From positions 744,001 to 808,000 of the forward strand of contig WJXW01000016.1 of NCBI GenBank assembly GCA_015832175.1: a stretch of DNA of 64,000 bases, read 5' to 3'. The notes under the pieces were generated by a model. It did no database searches. It worked only from the letters and a program-made list of their open reading frames with translations, and was not told where the DNA came from. This DNA comes from Paraphaeosphaeria minitans. Lineage: Eukaryota > Ascomycota > Dothideomycetes > Pleosporales > Didymosphaeriaceae. The translations under genes were made by a program, and so were the position numbers. Numbering within the stretch: the first letter of the stretch is position 1; every line of letters begins with the position of its first letter. Of the stretch, positions 10,532-22,626 are shown one piece after another.

Positions 10532-12302
10532 CTAGTAGCGTTGAATGCGTGTTGTGACGGCGATTGCCTGGATGAACTCCCAAAGCTCCGCGATATATGC
10601 CATACTCGCATCCTCGTCAATGGTGCTTCCAGCCTCGGTGGCAGTAGTGGCACCAGTAGCAGCATCTCCTCGGTCCGGACCCTTCTGGGCTACCGTCTTC
10701 ATGGCCTTGGCCTTGCGTTCCTTCTTTGTGGCCTTGCCGGCTGCACTCACCTCATGCTTCCGGTCCTTCGGCGCAATCTCCGCTTTTTTGTCTGCGATAG
10801 TCTCGTTGAGAACAGCCGCCTGACTTTTCTTTCCACGCTTGAATTGCCTGGGTGTTGCTTTGTCCGCATGACCGTTAGCATTGCTCTCAGAACGAGCTGT
10901 TTGCCGTGCACTTCCCTCAGTAGAAGCGCCCCGGTTTCTCCGACGATATCATTCTGATCGATACAAGAGTACTTGGCTCGCTTCTCCACGGCTTGACCGT
11001 CTGCTGGTAAAGTGTCCTCCATGTCAGCAATCTTGCGTTTCTTGGCAGTTTGCCCTTGGACCGAGATTTCTTCGCCGTGGTCCTCATTATTGGGGCACCC
11101 GTCTTCGGCATTGTTCCTGTTCCGCAACTTCTCTTGGATTACCACCTGCTCAGCTTTGGTGGTGTTATTTGAGCGTTTAGCAGTTGAAGACTTTGCCTCT
11201 ATCAACGCTTCTTTATTGCTGGATCCTTGGTCTGGATCTTCAGTCTTGAACCCGCGAGAAACATCCACGGCGACCACTTCCCAAGTGATGGCATTCTTGC
11301 CCCGATGTCCCTTCTTGTATTTTCCTTTACGAAGGTTCTTGTTGGGAGGCTCTTCTCCAAATTCGGTATCAGCATTCGCATCTACAATAACCTTTTTGGC
11401 GTGAGAATTCTTCGTTGGAATGGGGACGTCTAGCTTCGGCGGCGCCACGGCTTCGCCCTTTTCCAAAGAGCCCAGCACTACAGCCTTGTAGTCCTTTGGC
11501 AGAACGTCGATCCCGGTGAGTGTGCCATTTTGCGCATGCCTCTTCATTTCAGAGAGATCGTGCTCCGAAATGTATTTCCTGGTTCATTTCAGTAATGTTC
11601 AAGATATGCTGGCCGCTGCCCAACTCGTCTAACCACTCACCAGTGCTTGTAAATATAGGCCGTATGCTCGCCATCGAGGGGTCTCAGAATTGCCAGACGC
11701 AACTCGCCTTTTGCGATATTAGATCTCTGCTGCTTGCAAGCGGCTGCCCGACAGCGTGCCCTAGTCGAGGGGGATGCCTCGACGTTGTAACGTACAGCAT
11801 CTCGAATTTCGCCCATAGAAACACCTTCTTTGACGATAAGATCAGGACGTATGTCTTTGAAATCTTTGTCAATCACCTTGCCTTCTTCTAGGGCAAGCTT
11901 CAGCTGCTCTCGACTCTCATCGCTGATGCGCTCATAGCCCGGCACCTTCGCCAACTCACCGTCGGACAACGCTTTGAGCCCCCGAAGTTGGTGCCGAGTA
12001 GCGCAGCGCCTGTGGAGAAGTTAGCTCCACAAGGTGAGACTGAAATCTAACACAACTGTGGACCTCAGTATTCTTTGGACTTACCAGTGGCGCCATGCCC
12101 AGTAGTACTTCTCCTCGGCAGTGTGGAACTGATGGGTACCGATCCGTAGCTCGCCTTTCTCTATGTTTATGCCTTTGTTCTTGCATTGCGCCTGAGTACA
12201 GGTTTCCTTGTCGGTAATTGCATGCTCGACCCGCCAATGCGGCGCTTCGTCGCCGTCCAAGGCGTACGTTGCGGAGGTAGTTGTCATAGTGGTAGCCATC
12301 AT
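10532..12302 (-). CDS. tandem PARP-type zinc-finger protein without a PARP catalytic domain
   Basis: Likely nuclear DNA-end or nick-binding protein. Four exons (12302-12085, 12009-11641, 11578-10965, 10896-10532) give about 521 residues in one frame. Finger 1 spans residues ~20-80 (CTQAQC, IEKGELRIG, then WAWRHWRCATRHQL). Finger 2 spans ~135-200 (CRAAACKQQ, IAKGELRLA, then YIYKHWKYISEHDL). In finger 2 the usual final zinc-ligand Cys after KHW is not obvious. The C-terminal ~320 residues are low-complexity, Lys/Arg/Glu-rich and probably disordered with nuclear-localisation character. There is no WGR or ADP-ribosyltransferase region. Introns 1 and 2 both fall inside the same W codon of each finger, which suggests an internal duplication. 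Confidence 0.8.
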
Positions 12303-12661
12303 GCAGTGCGAGGGGACTGATGCAAAGTGTAGAAGGTAAGATAACGAGACCTAAGGTTTGAGTGACGGTGAGCCGAGCAGGCGCGCTTTCCTAGTAGGTA
12401 CGGTACAGCTGTCACGGACGCTGGGAGTCTTGGCACAAACAGCGCGACGACTACCTATTTACCGTAGCACAATGCGTGCGACACGGCTGGAAGGGCAATA
12501 GTTGAATTTTTTGACAATACAGTTGCACGAATCAGAAATGGTGGGTCTGTTGAGGCGTGGTTGATCAATCTACGGCGCCTTGTAATTGCCAACCTACTTT
12601 GTCAATTTGTTGCTCGATTGCTACAAGGTCCTTGATGTCAACCAATGCCGCAGAAGAGTTG

Positions 12662-13716
12662 TCAATGTAGAACAACTTGTCCTTCAAGCTGCGTCAGCCA
12701 ATGGCTGCTAGCATAGGTGGTAGTCGTTAAATCGGAACTCACCATGTCAAAACTGTTCCGCGTTTGCGAGGGCGTCGCACCTGGAATCTTTGCAGCAGTA
12801 TCCGCGATCTCAAAAACGTTAGCAGTACATAGGCCATCAATTCATACTGCCTTACCTGATCATATCCTATCCTGTGACCTCCAAGCAAGATCCTGGTTTT
12901 GTTTAGATTGGGCTTCTGTAGCGCATTCATATACGCCTTTACCACGTCTCGGACATCAATCCAGGTCGGCAATTCCTGCGGTGGGATGTCTGCTCCAGTT
13001 GCAAGACCGTGCAAGAAGCCGGTACTGGTGCTGGCCCTCACAATGCTGGGAAGCGGTAGCACGTACGGCCCACCAACCCACGCAGTGTTGTTGGTATTCG
13101 GTGTCCATGAGGGCTTCTCTTTCTCATAAAGTCTCCATATGGCAGCCTCAGCACATCTCTTAGAAGCCATATATCGAGCAAAATGACGGTGTAGTTCAGG
13201 AAACTGCGTCATGTCCAGGTTGGGACCTTTGGCTTCCTCGTACGTAATCTGATTGAAGTCCTCATTGGTGTTTGTATATCTCGTGCGGTATCCGCCTTTT
13301 GCGTCGGCAATTGTAGCAAAAGCACCCGTGGCTACGATGCTCTTGATCGTGGGCTGCTTCAAAGCCGCTGTCAGCACACCCCTGCTGCCTTCAATGGCGG
13401 GCTTCAAAAGACCCCTTTCGATATTTTCGACTTGAAGAACGAAAGGCGAAGCGATAAGCGCAACATGTGTCACACCTTGCATGACTGTATCGAAGGAGCT
13501 TGATTCTTGGATATTGGCCACCTGGACGACTTGTAGGCGCCCATTGGAAACTTCTTCTGGATAATGCTCAAGAATAGCAGATCCAGAAGCATCAGAGCAG
13601 ACAGCTGCGCGGACTTTGGGGCCGTTGGGACTTGCAAGCAGATGATCAACTACTCGTTGGGCCGTGTGGCCATTGGCGCCGGTAACGAAAACAATGTCCG
13701 AAGAGGCGAAAGACAT
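12662..13716 (-). CDS. NAD(P)-dependent epimerase/dehydratase-like reductase (extended SDR)
   Basis: Rossmann-fold oxidoreductase of the extended SDR / dihydroflavonol-reductase-like group. The N-terminus has the nucleotide motif TGANGHTAQ, and YMASK at mid-protein fits catalytic YxxxK. The start at 13716 (MSFASSDIVFVTGANG) removes a non-homologous leader present from 13773. Exons: 13716-12856, 12808-12743 and 12688-12662, with a CTAAC branch in intron 1, giving about 317 residues. Exon 2 reads IADTAAKIPGATPSQTRN. Exon 3 in the spliced phase ends quickly (LEGQVVLH). The +1 frame of the same exon looks more protein-like (LKDKLFYIDNSSAALVDIK) and stays open to 12565, so the C-terminus is uncertain or frameshifted. 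Substrate unknown. Confidence 0.8.
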
Positions 13717-15089
13717 GGCAACTAGAGAGAAGAGCAGAGAGCGCAGGAAGCGGGCGAAAAGAGAGAGAGACAATCAGAGTTGCGAGAACAGCCCACTTAA
13801 ATGGGAAAAGAACATACGATTCGCTAGGCGGGACTTGGTTCACTGCACGTGTGTCCATATTCGGGCATGTGTCCGCAAAAAAGAAGCGGCCATTTTTTAA
13901 AGACCTCGTAACAGAGCACTGGTTCAAAAAGTTAATTCGTTAACCCGTAGATATACAAAATATATCCAATAAATGTAATTAACGAATCCCAACTTAAAAA
14001 TCTCAGGTTTGCGAGCGAAAAGCGTGCATTATGGGATTCGAATGCATTCTGCGGTGGTACTGCAAGGTATCCTAAGTTAGGAGCTGCGGTGCTCGGCTTC
14101 GTCACATCCGTGAAACCTTGGTGATTGTTGCTTGCATACGTAAGTGTGAACTCGTCTCCGCTTCCTCTATCCTATCTGCGATCAACAAACTACTTAATTT
14201 ATACCGCCGATTTCTCCCTCTAGGTTTGTGGGTGACATGCACTTTTCACAGGTATTCAGACAGCAATTGAACTTTCTGAGATCCTATACGGTACACTCTT
14301 CCATGGGTTGGAGCCAGCATACGGCAGTGAATTTTATACCAGTATCTATAGCTAAGAAAGATTCATTGCAAAGAGTTCACCCAACCCAACGCATAGCTCG
14401 AAGTTACCCTCATACAGTGGAGCTTGGGCGTGCAAATCGCTTGTTCGTAGAGGCATAAGGGAATACCGTTGTGTGTATCCGATGCTTGGCTGATCTCATC
14501 TATCTAGAAATTTATAAGGCTCATGGCCATGCTTAACGCTATTGTTGCTGCCATGCTCCGCGTTATCTATCAACGTATGAAGATGCGTAAAGTCAGTATA
14601 CGACGCCGCTGCAACGAGATGAACTGGCTCCGATGGATGAACAGGGAGGTCAAGAAAGTAAGCGAAATAAAGATAGGTTAAATGGTAACTATACTTCATT
14701 TACTATCGAGATTAGCAGAACCTGCGGAAGGTACTATTAACACAATGGAGCTTAACAGTCTTTAGAAAATGAGATTTTCGTTTCAATCCACAGAATCAGG
14801 CCGGGTAGACATTAACAAAAGCCCGCGCGAGTACACCGGTCGTTGAGGGTTGAAAAGCAGGGCTAATGAACCGGTGCCAATCAAAGGTTCCTTTTTTGCA
14901 CGAGCCTTTCGCCCTACGCGCGACGTTAAACCTTTCAGATGACAGTGCTGTCTCAAGCTCAAGGTTCGGCTGCTTCGTGGTGTATGTAATAGACGAGTGC
15001 GCCTGGCTCTCTGCAATCCACCTTCACTCAGGTTCAGGCGCATTGCATTAGCGCCGTCGCTTTTTGACCCAACCGAGACACTTCTACCA
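13717..15089. other. intergenic, no gene recognised
   Basis: Only short, unconvincing open frames occur. The segment 13,926-14,000 contains an imperfect inverted repeat (AATTCGTTAA near 13,931 against TTAACGAAT near 13,979) around an AT-rich loop. This could be a degenerate miniature element or simply a promoter-proximal palindrome of the flanking reductase gene. Confidence 0.3.
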
Positions 15090-15096
15090 TATAAAA
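15090..15096 (+). promoter_or_regulatory. TATA box of the following Cys-containing gene
   Basis: TATAAAA lies 44 bp upstream of the ATG at 15140, supporting a genuine start there. Confidence 0.45.
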
Positions 15097-15139
15097 CGCC
15101 CCCATACTCAGAGCCGATCATACAAACTCATAATTGACA

Positions 15140-15911
15140 ATGGCTCCAAACATGGCTTCACTGGCACGCAGGAAGCCTCCGCCGATCCACACCCAGCGCT
15201 TCTCTACGCTTCAGCCCACCACGCCATCCGCATCCTCGACACACAAGTGTCCTTGCAAGCGAATGCGCTCTCCTGGTATGCAAATTTGTTCTTTTCCAGA
15301 GCTAAAATTGACCAACTGATCTTACACAGACTGCAACTGTCCTCACGATAAAAGCTGCGCGCTTTACGCTGTGCGCCCTACACCGACGACATCGGCATCT
15401 GTCAATTCCCCTTTTGGCTGGGGTAAATACACATGGAACTCAGCGGACACAACTACATCTGCCGCATGTTGTCATGGACTTATAGGTGATGTAGGTGCTC
15501 ACAGCGCACTTCAGTCTCCTTCGACCAGGCCCTCTGTTTACGAGTTCGGATATGACGGATCCATGTCGCTCTATGCTACCGCCCCATTGCTTATCCCAAC
15601 GTCAATGAAGGGGACAGACTCCATGGGCGTCAGTGTCATCAAAGATCTTCCGAGGGATGTGACAAGGACTTTTGGTGGAAGGGCCGGCCGCAAGAAGAAG
15701 CGTCCCAAGGACATCAGAGTGTACGAGACCCGCCCAGCGTGTGGAAATCTCTCGTAAGGTTGCTTACTTTTCACCTAGTCCCAAGACGAACAACTCGAGC
15801 AATGCCAGGCAGTGCGTTTGCGACATGGAGTGCAACTGCCGTTGCTGGACCTTGAGCAGCCCGATTGCCACGAAGCACTCGCCAATGTTTGATCGAGACG
15901 TCATTCGATGA
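15140..15911 (+). CDS. hypothetical protein with CxC clusters
   Basis: A TATA box precedes the ATG. Exon 1 (15140-15275) ends at GTATGC and joins at 15330 in frame. The junction region has closely spaced cysteines (KCPCKRMRSP then DCNCPHDKSC), resembling a small metal-binding loop. The simple two-exon model stops at 15757 (about 187 residues). An extra 40-bp intron (15739-15778) would skip that stop and add a tail with a second cluster (CVCDMECNCRC), ending at 15911 (about 225 residues). Paired CxC clusters at both ends make the longer model attractive, but its intron is short. No signal peptide is evident. Family unknown. Confidence 0.45.
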
Positions 15912-17858
15912 GGATGCTAGAGTGAGGCCACGCTTAGACTGGTTAATTTGGTGTACATCAAAATTGAGAGGTATGGGGTAGACTCGACAGCATGGAGTCC
16001 GGGGATTCAAGTGTTTCATAGACATCATGTCGATTGAGGATCAGTGTTATCTTAGTGTTGTCATTTTATCTTTCAAAGGTTTTCCCTTAGGAGTCTGTAA
16101 AATAATATTGCAGATAGCTTATGACATTTTGGCAACCATTGAAATTACGCGGCGTTTTATTTAGAGCACAAAATTATACAGTTGTGGCCTCATACTAAAC
16201 TTGGCCTCGCTTTGTACACTGCTTTGGCTATCAACTCTCTACCCTTGTGGCACTTACAAAGCTTCTGTCGTGCCTTCTGGAACAATCACATCAACCCTAG
16301 TATATGTTCCATTCGCAGTCCAGCCGCCTTAATAGGCACAAATGGAGTCTGCACCATGTCACCTGCTTCTGTTAAGCCAACAAAGCTGACTGCAGGTATT
16401 GTAACAAAGTTCTTGTAGCCAGGTACGGTGGGTTGGACACCTAGAAGATACTCAAGCAGTACGCAAGACGGACCTGCGCCCGCGAATGTGCTAAGCTCGT
16501 GTACAAGTCGAGGTCAGGCGAACCATCCGCCTTCACGTACTCCCAGCTAGTTACCAGATTAATATGAGTTGTTATTCACGAAATAACCAAAAGACCTCCG
16601 AGAAGATGTGAAGTGGCTGCAGCGCTGTCGCCACCTTAGTAAAGATAAGACTGGAACAAGGTCTCGAGGAGGAACTCTAGTAAATTCGGCGCAGATTAAT
16701 ACTCGAAAGGCTTGGTTTCGCAGAGGAAATTCTACCGCCGGGACCATATTAAAGCTCTTTTAAGTTTTTAATTGGGGAAGTGTTTGCCGCGCCAGAGAGG
16801 ATCGTCCATGCAACTCTAGTAAGCGAGAAGTTCTCAGGCGAATCCAAACCCAGGGAGGAGTTTCCTAAGGAAGGGTTCTAGAGGCGCTTGTTGATTGTGT
16901 TATTCATCTTAGAAGCTGTTAAGTTAAACTTCTCAGCAGAAGCGGCGCGACTCGGGCGCAATGTTAAATACATTGGGCGAATTCCCAGGTGCGTGCTTAT
17001 AGGAACAAAACCAGCATAAGTTTCAGAAGTGTCTTAGTACCCTAGCACCAAATCAATACTATCTAAAATATAGTCCCGTCGCGATGTAGCTTGTAAAAGC
17101 CCTCGATCTATACAAATCAATCTCGTTTGGCACTGTTAAGGCAGATAGAGTACTCGAGTGGTGCGATGCTTACCCAACGAGAAGTGCTATGTAATGCGAA
17201 GTCAGATTTATAGATTTCCGTACTATTGTTCGATGTAATAGCCACATTTATAGATACAGTAATGTAATACTGATAGCCACCACACCTCCATGTGCCTGCA
17301 TAGGCAGATCCTAAGCCTCTCCACTTGGAAAAACATTAAGTTTGGTTATTTCTTGTAATCATGAGATTATTATAGATATCATCCGCAGCGCTCACACGGC
17401 GGTAGGTAGTCATTTGTCTAGGTAACCGAGTAGCCCAACACAGCGAACTTGTTGCGTGCAGGCGCAGGTGCAAAAGAGAACTCTTTCATACGTACCCGAT
17501 AGATAATCTATATACCATGGACCTTGTTTCCACAGAACTCAATTTCTTGGAATGAAATAGGGGGGGTAATCGTATCCTCTAATTTCGTAGAATACAAGGT
17601 AATCATGAAGAATTCAGGCAACAAAGACACACATGTTATTACTGTATCCTCTACCAGCGTTTCTGGGGGTTTTCAGAACCTCGTACTTCCCGTCGTCGTA
17701 AGGATCCCGCTGTGTTGGGCATTCGGCGGTAGTACCACCATAGAAAGATTTTTGGGCTACCGTATGATATCAGAACTTTTGCCCAAGTACCCATGCTCCT
17801 CCATCTTACGCCGCCGCCATCCTCAAGCCACGGTAGGGTGCAGGGTGTTCGAGTTCAT
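15912..17858. other. gene-free, stop-rich stretch
   Basis: I see no gene. Around 16,560-16,950 frames resemble decayed coding sequence with many stops, perhaps an old element, but no transposase or reverse-transcriptase motif is recognisable. The longest forward frame (17,524-17,991) overlaps the antisense of the next gene. Confidence 0.3.
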
Positions 17859-18746
17859 TTACATAATCCAAGCAACCGCCGCAATGAACACAGCCATAAG
17901 CCCACCCTTCTCAACCGTTCGCGGAATAGTTGCGGCACCTGTGAACGCAGGAGGGGCGTATGTGCCCGTGGGTGTGCTGGTAGCAGCATAGCCACCAGTA
18001 GTCTGGGCCGTGGATGTACCATTGCTGATTACGGTTGACTTGAAGCCGTTGCAGAGTCCGTTGTTGCAAGTGTTGAAAGCGCACTCGGAGTCTTGCTTAC
18101 AAGCAGCATTGAAGTTGCCGCAAGCTGCGATTAACATCGAGTTTGAAGCCCAACATTGTGCGCCACCAGCACATGGCGATGGTGTAGCGAGGGGATCGCA
18201 CTGTGCGCCAAGCGGTAGCGTGCCAGCTGGGGTAGTTGGCAGTGAGGTTGAGGCGCTGCCTGCGGTAGATGAGACGGTGGGTGATATGTAGTAGCAACCG
18301 TCGATGACTATGCATTGCTGTTCCAATGGATACTGGTGAGCTGGATTACAGCTGTAACGTCCTTGGTTGTCTGTCGAACCAGGCGCAGGGCAAGCAGTAG
18401 AGCTGGTTGCTGGTGGTGCAGTTGCGGACGAGGACGCAGAGGATGACAAGAAGCCGTTGCAAAGGCCTTGTTGTAGATTACAAGTGTTGAAGGCACCTGT
18501 GATAACTAGTCAGCTTGTGCTCGTTCATTGTTGCGTTGAATAATTACATTGCTCGTCCTTAGTGCACGATGATTGGAAATTGCCGCAGACAGTCTGCTGC
18601 ATAGAGTTGACGGCATAGCAGTTTGCCCCTTCAGCGCAAGCGGTACCATTCGGGTGGCAATTGTGACCAACAGGTACGAGAGATTCTGTAGCTTGAGCCG
18701 CGACATAGAATGCGGCCGCAGCCACGGTGAGAAAGAAGTACTGCAT
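17859..18746 (-). CDS. GPI-anchor-type secreted protein with duplicated 8-Cys module
   Basis: Predicted cell-surface protein of about 278 residues from two exons (18746-18548, 18496-17859; 51-bp intron GTAATT..CAG). It opens with a signal peptide (MQYFFLTVAAAAFYVAAQA). Two homologous 8-cysteine modules follow, at residues ~24-82 and ~159-218. They share the landmarks CGNF, a charged Cys pair (CTKDEQC / CKQDSEC) and AFNTCN..GLCNGF. A Ser/Thr-rich linker with four more cysteines lies between them. A Ser/Thr/Pro-rich stalk then leads to a C-terminal hydrophobic tail (GLMAVFIAAVAWIM) typical of a GPI signal. Likely wall or membrane anchored; ligand unknown. The intron falls inside module 1 only. 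Confidence 0.8.
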
Positions 18747-20089
18747 GACGGTAGGATGAAGAAGGATAGGGGGGGGATTAGGGTGTTGGTATTGAATCGA
18801 TTATGATAGTAAAGAGGTGCAATGCGGTCAAAGGGCTGATATAGATGTACACAGTATTATTATTTGAAATGAGGGGGCGAGAAAGCATTAAAACGCCGGC
18901 GAACATAACAGGCTATTGGTACCACAGTTAAATCCATCATGTACCTAAACGAGAAGGCTGGCTGGCTTGATCGGCAAGCGCATTGGACCTCCGTAGAAAC
19001 TTCTTGGCATGAGGTACTCCATTGGCCAGAGAAAACAGCGGTAGAATCGCCGATGTAATGAGCTTACTTTGTAAATACAAGGTAGCTCCGAGCCGTTCGC
19101 TTCGTTGGAATAGGTAGGTACTAGAGTCCACACTTGGCTCTACCTAGTGCCTACGGGTAGATCCGCATCTCAATGATCACAGGAATCAAACAAAACGTGC
19201 TCAATAAGTTGGGAGCATGTTTGTCATGTGGTGGATCGATCTGGTGCTTAGGTTTCTTGGTGACACCACGCACTTCGAAACGCATTGTAGGACATCTATG
19301 CATCTCGCTGGCTTCAGTGAATTTTGGTCGAGCATAACTGGTCTATTGACGGAGACCCGAGTGATATCGCTACACTCGGTGGGGAGAGACTAGCGCCACC
19401 GCGGGATCAGCTAGAACAGTGCGACGTTCTAAATCCGTGTTGTCTTAGCAACCAGCGTAGTGGTGGCGTTCAGCCGTTCAATAAGCGGTGAATAGAGGTG
19501 AATAGCTCAAGTCTTAAGTCCAAGAACTTGTCTCTACAGAGTCTTCTTGTGGTGACATCCGGCTACTAAAGAAGAATAGTGTTCATGGCCTTCAGCCGCG
19601 ACACGCAGAACGATCGAGCTCGGTTTAAACGAAGCAGCGTTGCCAACGGCAGTGTTAACGTCCCATGGCTTCTTTTCAATGCGCGCAGGCATACTTTTAC
19701 GAGAATTCATCGCACAAAAACATCATCTTGTGGAGTGGCAAGCCTGCCGAGGCTCGAGGCTGTACGGTGAGGACGGGCACCGAGGTGCAGGCTTGGTACT
19801 TGATGCATGGTTGTGACGGATCATTGCTAGCCCAACGAGTCTGCTGTGGGTGATGAGATAGTACACTGGTTTCATACAGATCACTTTGTGCCATTGAAAC
19901 GAGGCAAATGGTAATCTTCCGAGTAGTTGCAACGAAGTAGTGCACACGACCAGGAACATGCCAAACCAGCGCTCAGTGTTCTCCTACATTAACAGCTGGC
20001 GCAGTCGCAGGGCCACGATGAAAACTCAAATACAAGCTTGCTTTCTGCCCAATTGGGTTGGTATTGCGACGCGTCGGTTTCATAGCCGC
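18747..20089. other. intergenic, no gene recognised
   Basis: Only short forward and reverse frames (for example 19,579-19,853) without motifs, splice continuity or homologous look. The first ~150 bp should contain the promoter of the GPI-type gene. Confidence 0.4.
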
Positions 20090-21696
20090 TCATGTCATCT
20101 TTAGTGACCAAGTCAGGTCTTGGATCTCCTTGCGTCTTTTCATGGCCACAACCACATCTTTTAGAGGTTTCATAACTCCAATCGGTATGCGTTTTTCATC
20201 CTTTGGTGGGTCCCAATCGATGTTCTCCTTACCTTGAGGGGGGTTGAAGTCCCAACCCATCAGCAGGACCGCGACAAAAGACAAAATCTCAATCTGCGCA
20301 AAATGCCGACCAGGACAGTAGACGGTACCGCCGCCGAACCCACGAAAGGCCGCAGGGTGTACATTCTGCTTTTCGGCGTTCTCTGAGCCTGTCTTCGTGC
20401 CATTGGGTGTGAATATGAAGCGCCGGGGATTGAACTCCCGTGAATCGGAACCCCAAACCTCTTCGTCTTCATGCATGACCCCTCCAGCGATTTGCACTAC
20501 AGACTGAGCGCGCAGCTTATACGTGTCAGCCACAATGGTGTCTTCTGTGACGAAGCGAGCTGAGGTCATGGGTGCGATGAAGCGGAGTGACTCGCGAAAG
20601 ACAGAATTCAGGAGCGGGCAGCCCGTTCGCAATGCTTCGTAAGCAATGCTGGCCGTCTTCGTCGAGTGGTCAATAGAAAAGGCACCCCTCTCAATCTCAG
20701 CACGCAACTCTTTTACTAGGCCTGGTCGCGAAAGAATGTAGTTCAAGACCCAAAAGACGGTTATGGCCCCGTTCACGAGTGCCCCGAAAAGCATTCCAAA
20801 TTCAGAACGACCTCTGTCTTCCAGTGAGATACCGAGTTCAATGTGTAAGCGAATGCGCTCTTGTATGACGGCACTAGCTTGAGTGTAGCGCTCTTTTTCT
20901 AGGTATTCGATCATGGTCTTCGCTACCTTTTCGCGGGCGAGATAAGCCCTCCTGTTAGTTACCTGCGGGAGTGGCGATGCCATCACACCAATCAAGTCGT
21001 TTTCCCAGACCCAGTAGTCCTTCACCAGCCCTGGACTCAGCGCAAATGGGTTTTCTGGCCCGTAGAATGCATAGGTGGTGACTTCGACGAATAGGCCACG
21101 GCACCACTCAAACAAAGGTCTATCGCAGTCGGGCAGAGCATTTAGTTGGTGGCTTATTTGCTCCAGGACGACATTGCCTTGATGCTTGATCTCTGTCGGG
21201 CCCATCAAGCTGTACAGTGTGTTGTGTATTCGGTCCATGAAGGCCGGTCTCTTTGCGTTCTTTGCCTCCTGATCGCGGAAAGCTTCGACTGTCGCGTTGG
21301 AAAAGCCGACCATTCGTTGTGTTACAGGAAGGATGATCGGTTCGAAGAGGAGGGTAGAAGATGCCCGTTGAATGTGGTGGGCTAGGTGGGGGCTAGTGAC
21401 GACGTAGGTTTGCGACGAGAGCATGGGCAGCGTGTAGATCGGCTGTTTGCACCGCGCACTGTAGAAGGTTAGGGTTTCTGGTCCGATTTCTTAACACTCT
21501 TGTAGACTTACCTTGTTATCTTATAATAGTTCGCGCCCTCTGTCAAGAGGCCAATGATGTGCCCAATAAAGGGAATCCTAGGATACAAGATAGGAGGTGT
21601 TCCTGCCTCAGGACGCGCGCGGAGCCATCGCTCAAGCAAAGCAGCGCTCAAAAAGGCAACTGCCACTCCCGCAATTAGTGTTCGCAAGGTCGACAT
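20090..21696 (-). CDS. cytochrome P450 monooxygenase, CYP7/CYP8-like
   Basis: Membrane-anchored haem monooxygenase of about 517 residues from two exons (21696-21512, 21458-20090; 53-bp intron GTAAGT..CAG). The N-terminus has a signal anchor (LIAGVAVAFLSAALLERWL) followed by the usual Pro-rich hinge (TPPILYPRIPFIGH). The K-helix ExxR is present (FRESLRF). The haem loop is FRGFGGGTVYCPGRHFA with Cys at ~443. The I-helix (GMLFGALVNGAITVFWVLNY) lacks the standard A/GGxDT motif and reads NGAITVFW. This is typical of the CYP7/CYP8 (7-alpha-hydroxylase/prostacyclin-synthase-like) group in fungi. The start is the first ATG; the frame extends upstream only through non-ATG codons. Substrate, perhaps a sterol or oxylipin, is inference. 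No backbone synthase lies nearby. Confidence 0.9.
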
Positions 21697-22626
21697 GGCT
21701 GCCAAAGGCAATCTATCGCGCAGAGAGTTGAAGCAACCGGCGGTAGGATTCGCATCGTCGTTGCGGGTGGTGTTGAAGCACGGACGCAGCTCCTAGCGGC
21801 CCATTTGAGCGATCCTCCCAACATCATTACCGTAAATATCACACTTCATCACATCAAGGATCCAAAGGTCTACCCTCAAAGGCGCATCAAAAATTGCTGG
21901 ACCTGAAAAAATTCCGGAGCGATCGATAGGTGGATTCGCTTGACCTGCTCTCCCTTGCCAAATTGCATGCGGTCTCGCTTCATTCGGGCACATGGGTTCT
22001 TCATTCCTCACGGTCATTCATGCACTGCGAAAAAGAACGAAATCGATGTCCAAGTTAAAGGCATCCGCTTCCAGAAAGATAATGCACGTTGGCCGAGGCA
22101 TGCAAGGCTGACTATGCTTGCGAATACTCGGTCACAACCAAGCTCTCATGGTCAAAGTTCTGACATGCGGCTCTCTGTCTAGTACCTAAGTGCGCATGTA
22201 GCATGAAGTGCCGATGGCAATCCACCGATTGTTTTTTATACAGTCTTCTCATTCCCGGCTGCTTATTGCGATTAGGCCTTCGCCCGATTGATTTACCAAG
22301 ATTTTCCGGGGACCCCGCAATTGGTTCCTAGTTCGAACACGTACTGCGAATCTTCACGAAGCCTATTACGACTAGCATTCTTGATTCTAATCAGCTTTTC
22401 ACCATGGTGTGTTTCACGTTTATCGCTTCAGGGCACGCGAAACCGACAGGCAGGTGCTCATTCTCCACCTCTCGGCTGCTCGATACCCCATAGTTACGCC
22501 GCGCGTTGAGGTAGATTCCAGTCATTGGAGGAAGTTCGTAATACTGATATATTAACATGCAAAACATGGAGTCGGATGGGTCCAGGGACAAGGCGCATGG
22601 GTGTGGAAAGCACAGATCAGCGCAGC
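21697..22626. other. intergenic between divergent P450 and arabinofuranosidase genes
   Basis: No supported gene. The stretch is a divergent promoter region; frames here are short and lack motifs. Confidence 0.5.

Noticed and set aside
14020..14100. tRNA-like T-loop (ATTCGAATCCC on the reverse strand)
   Set aside because: No matching acceptor, D or anticodon stems can be drawn.
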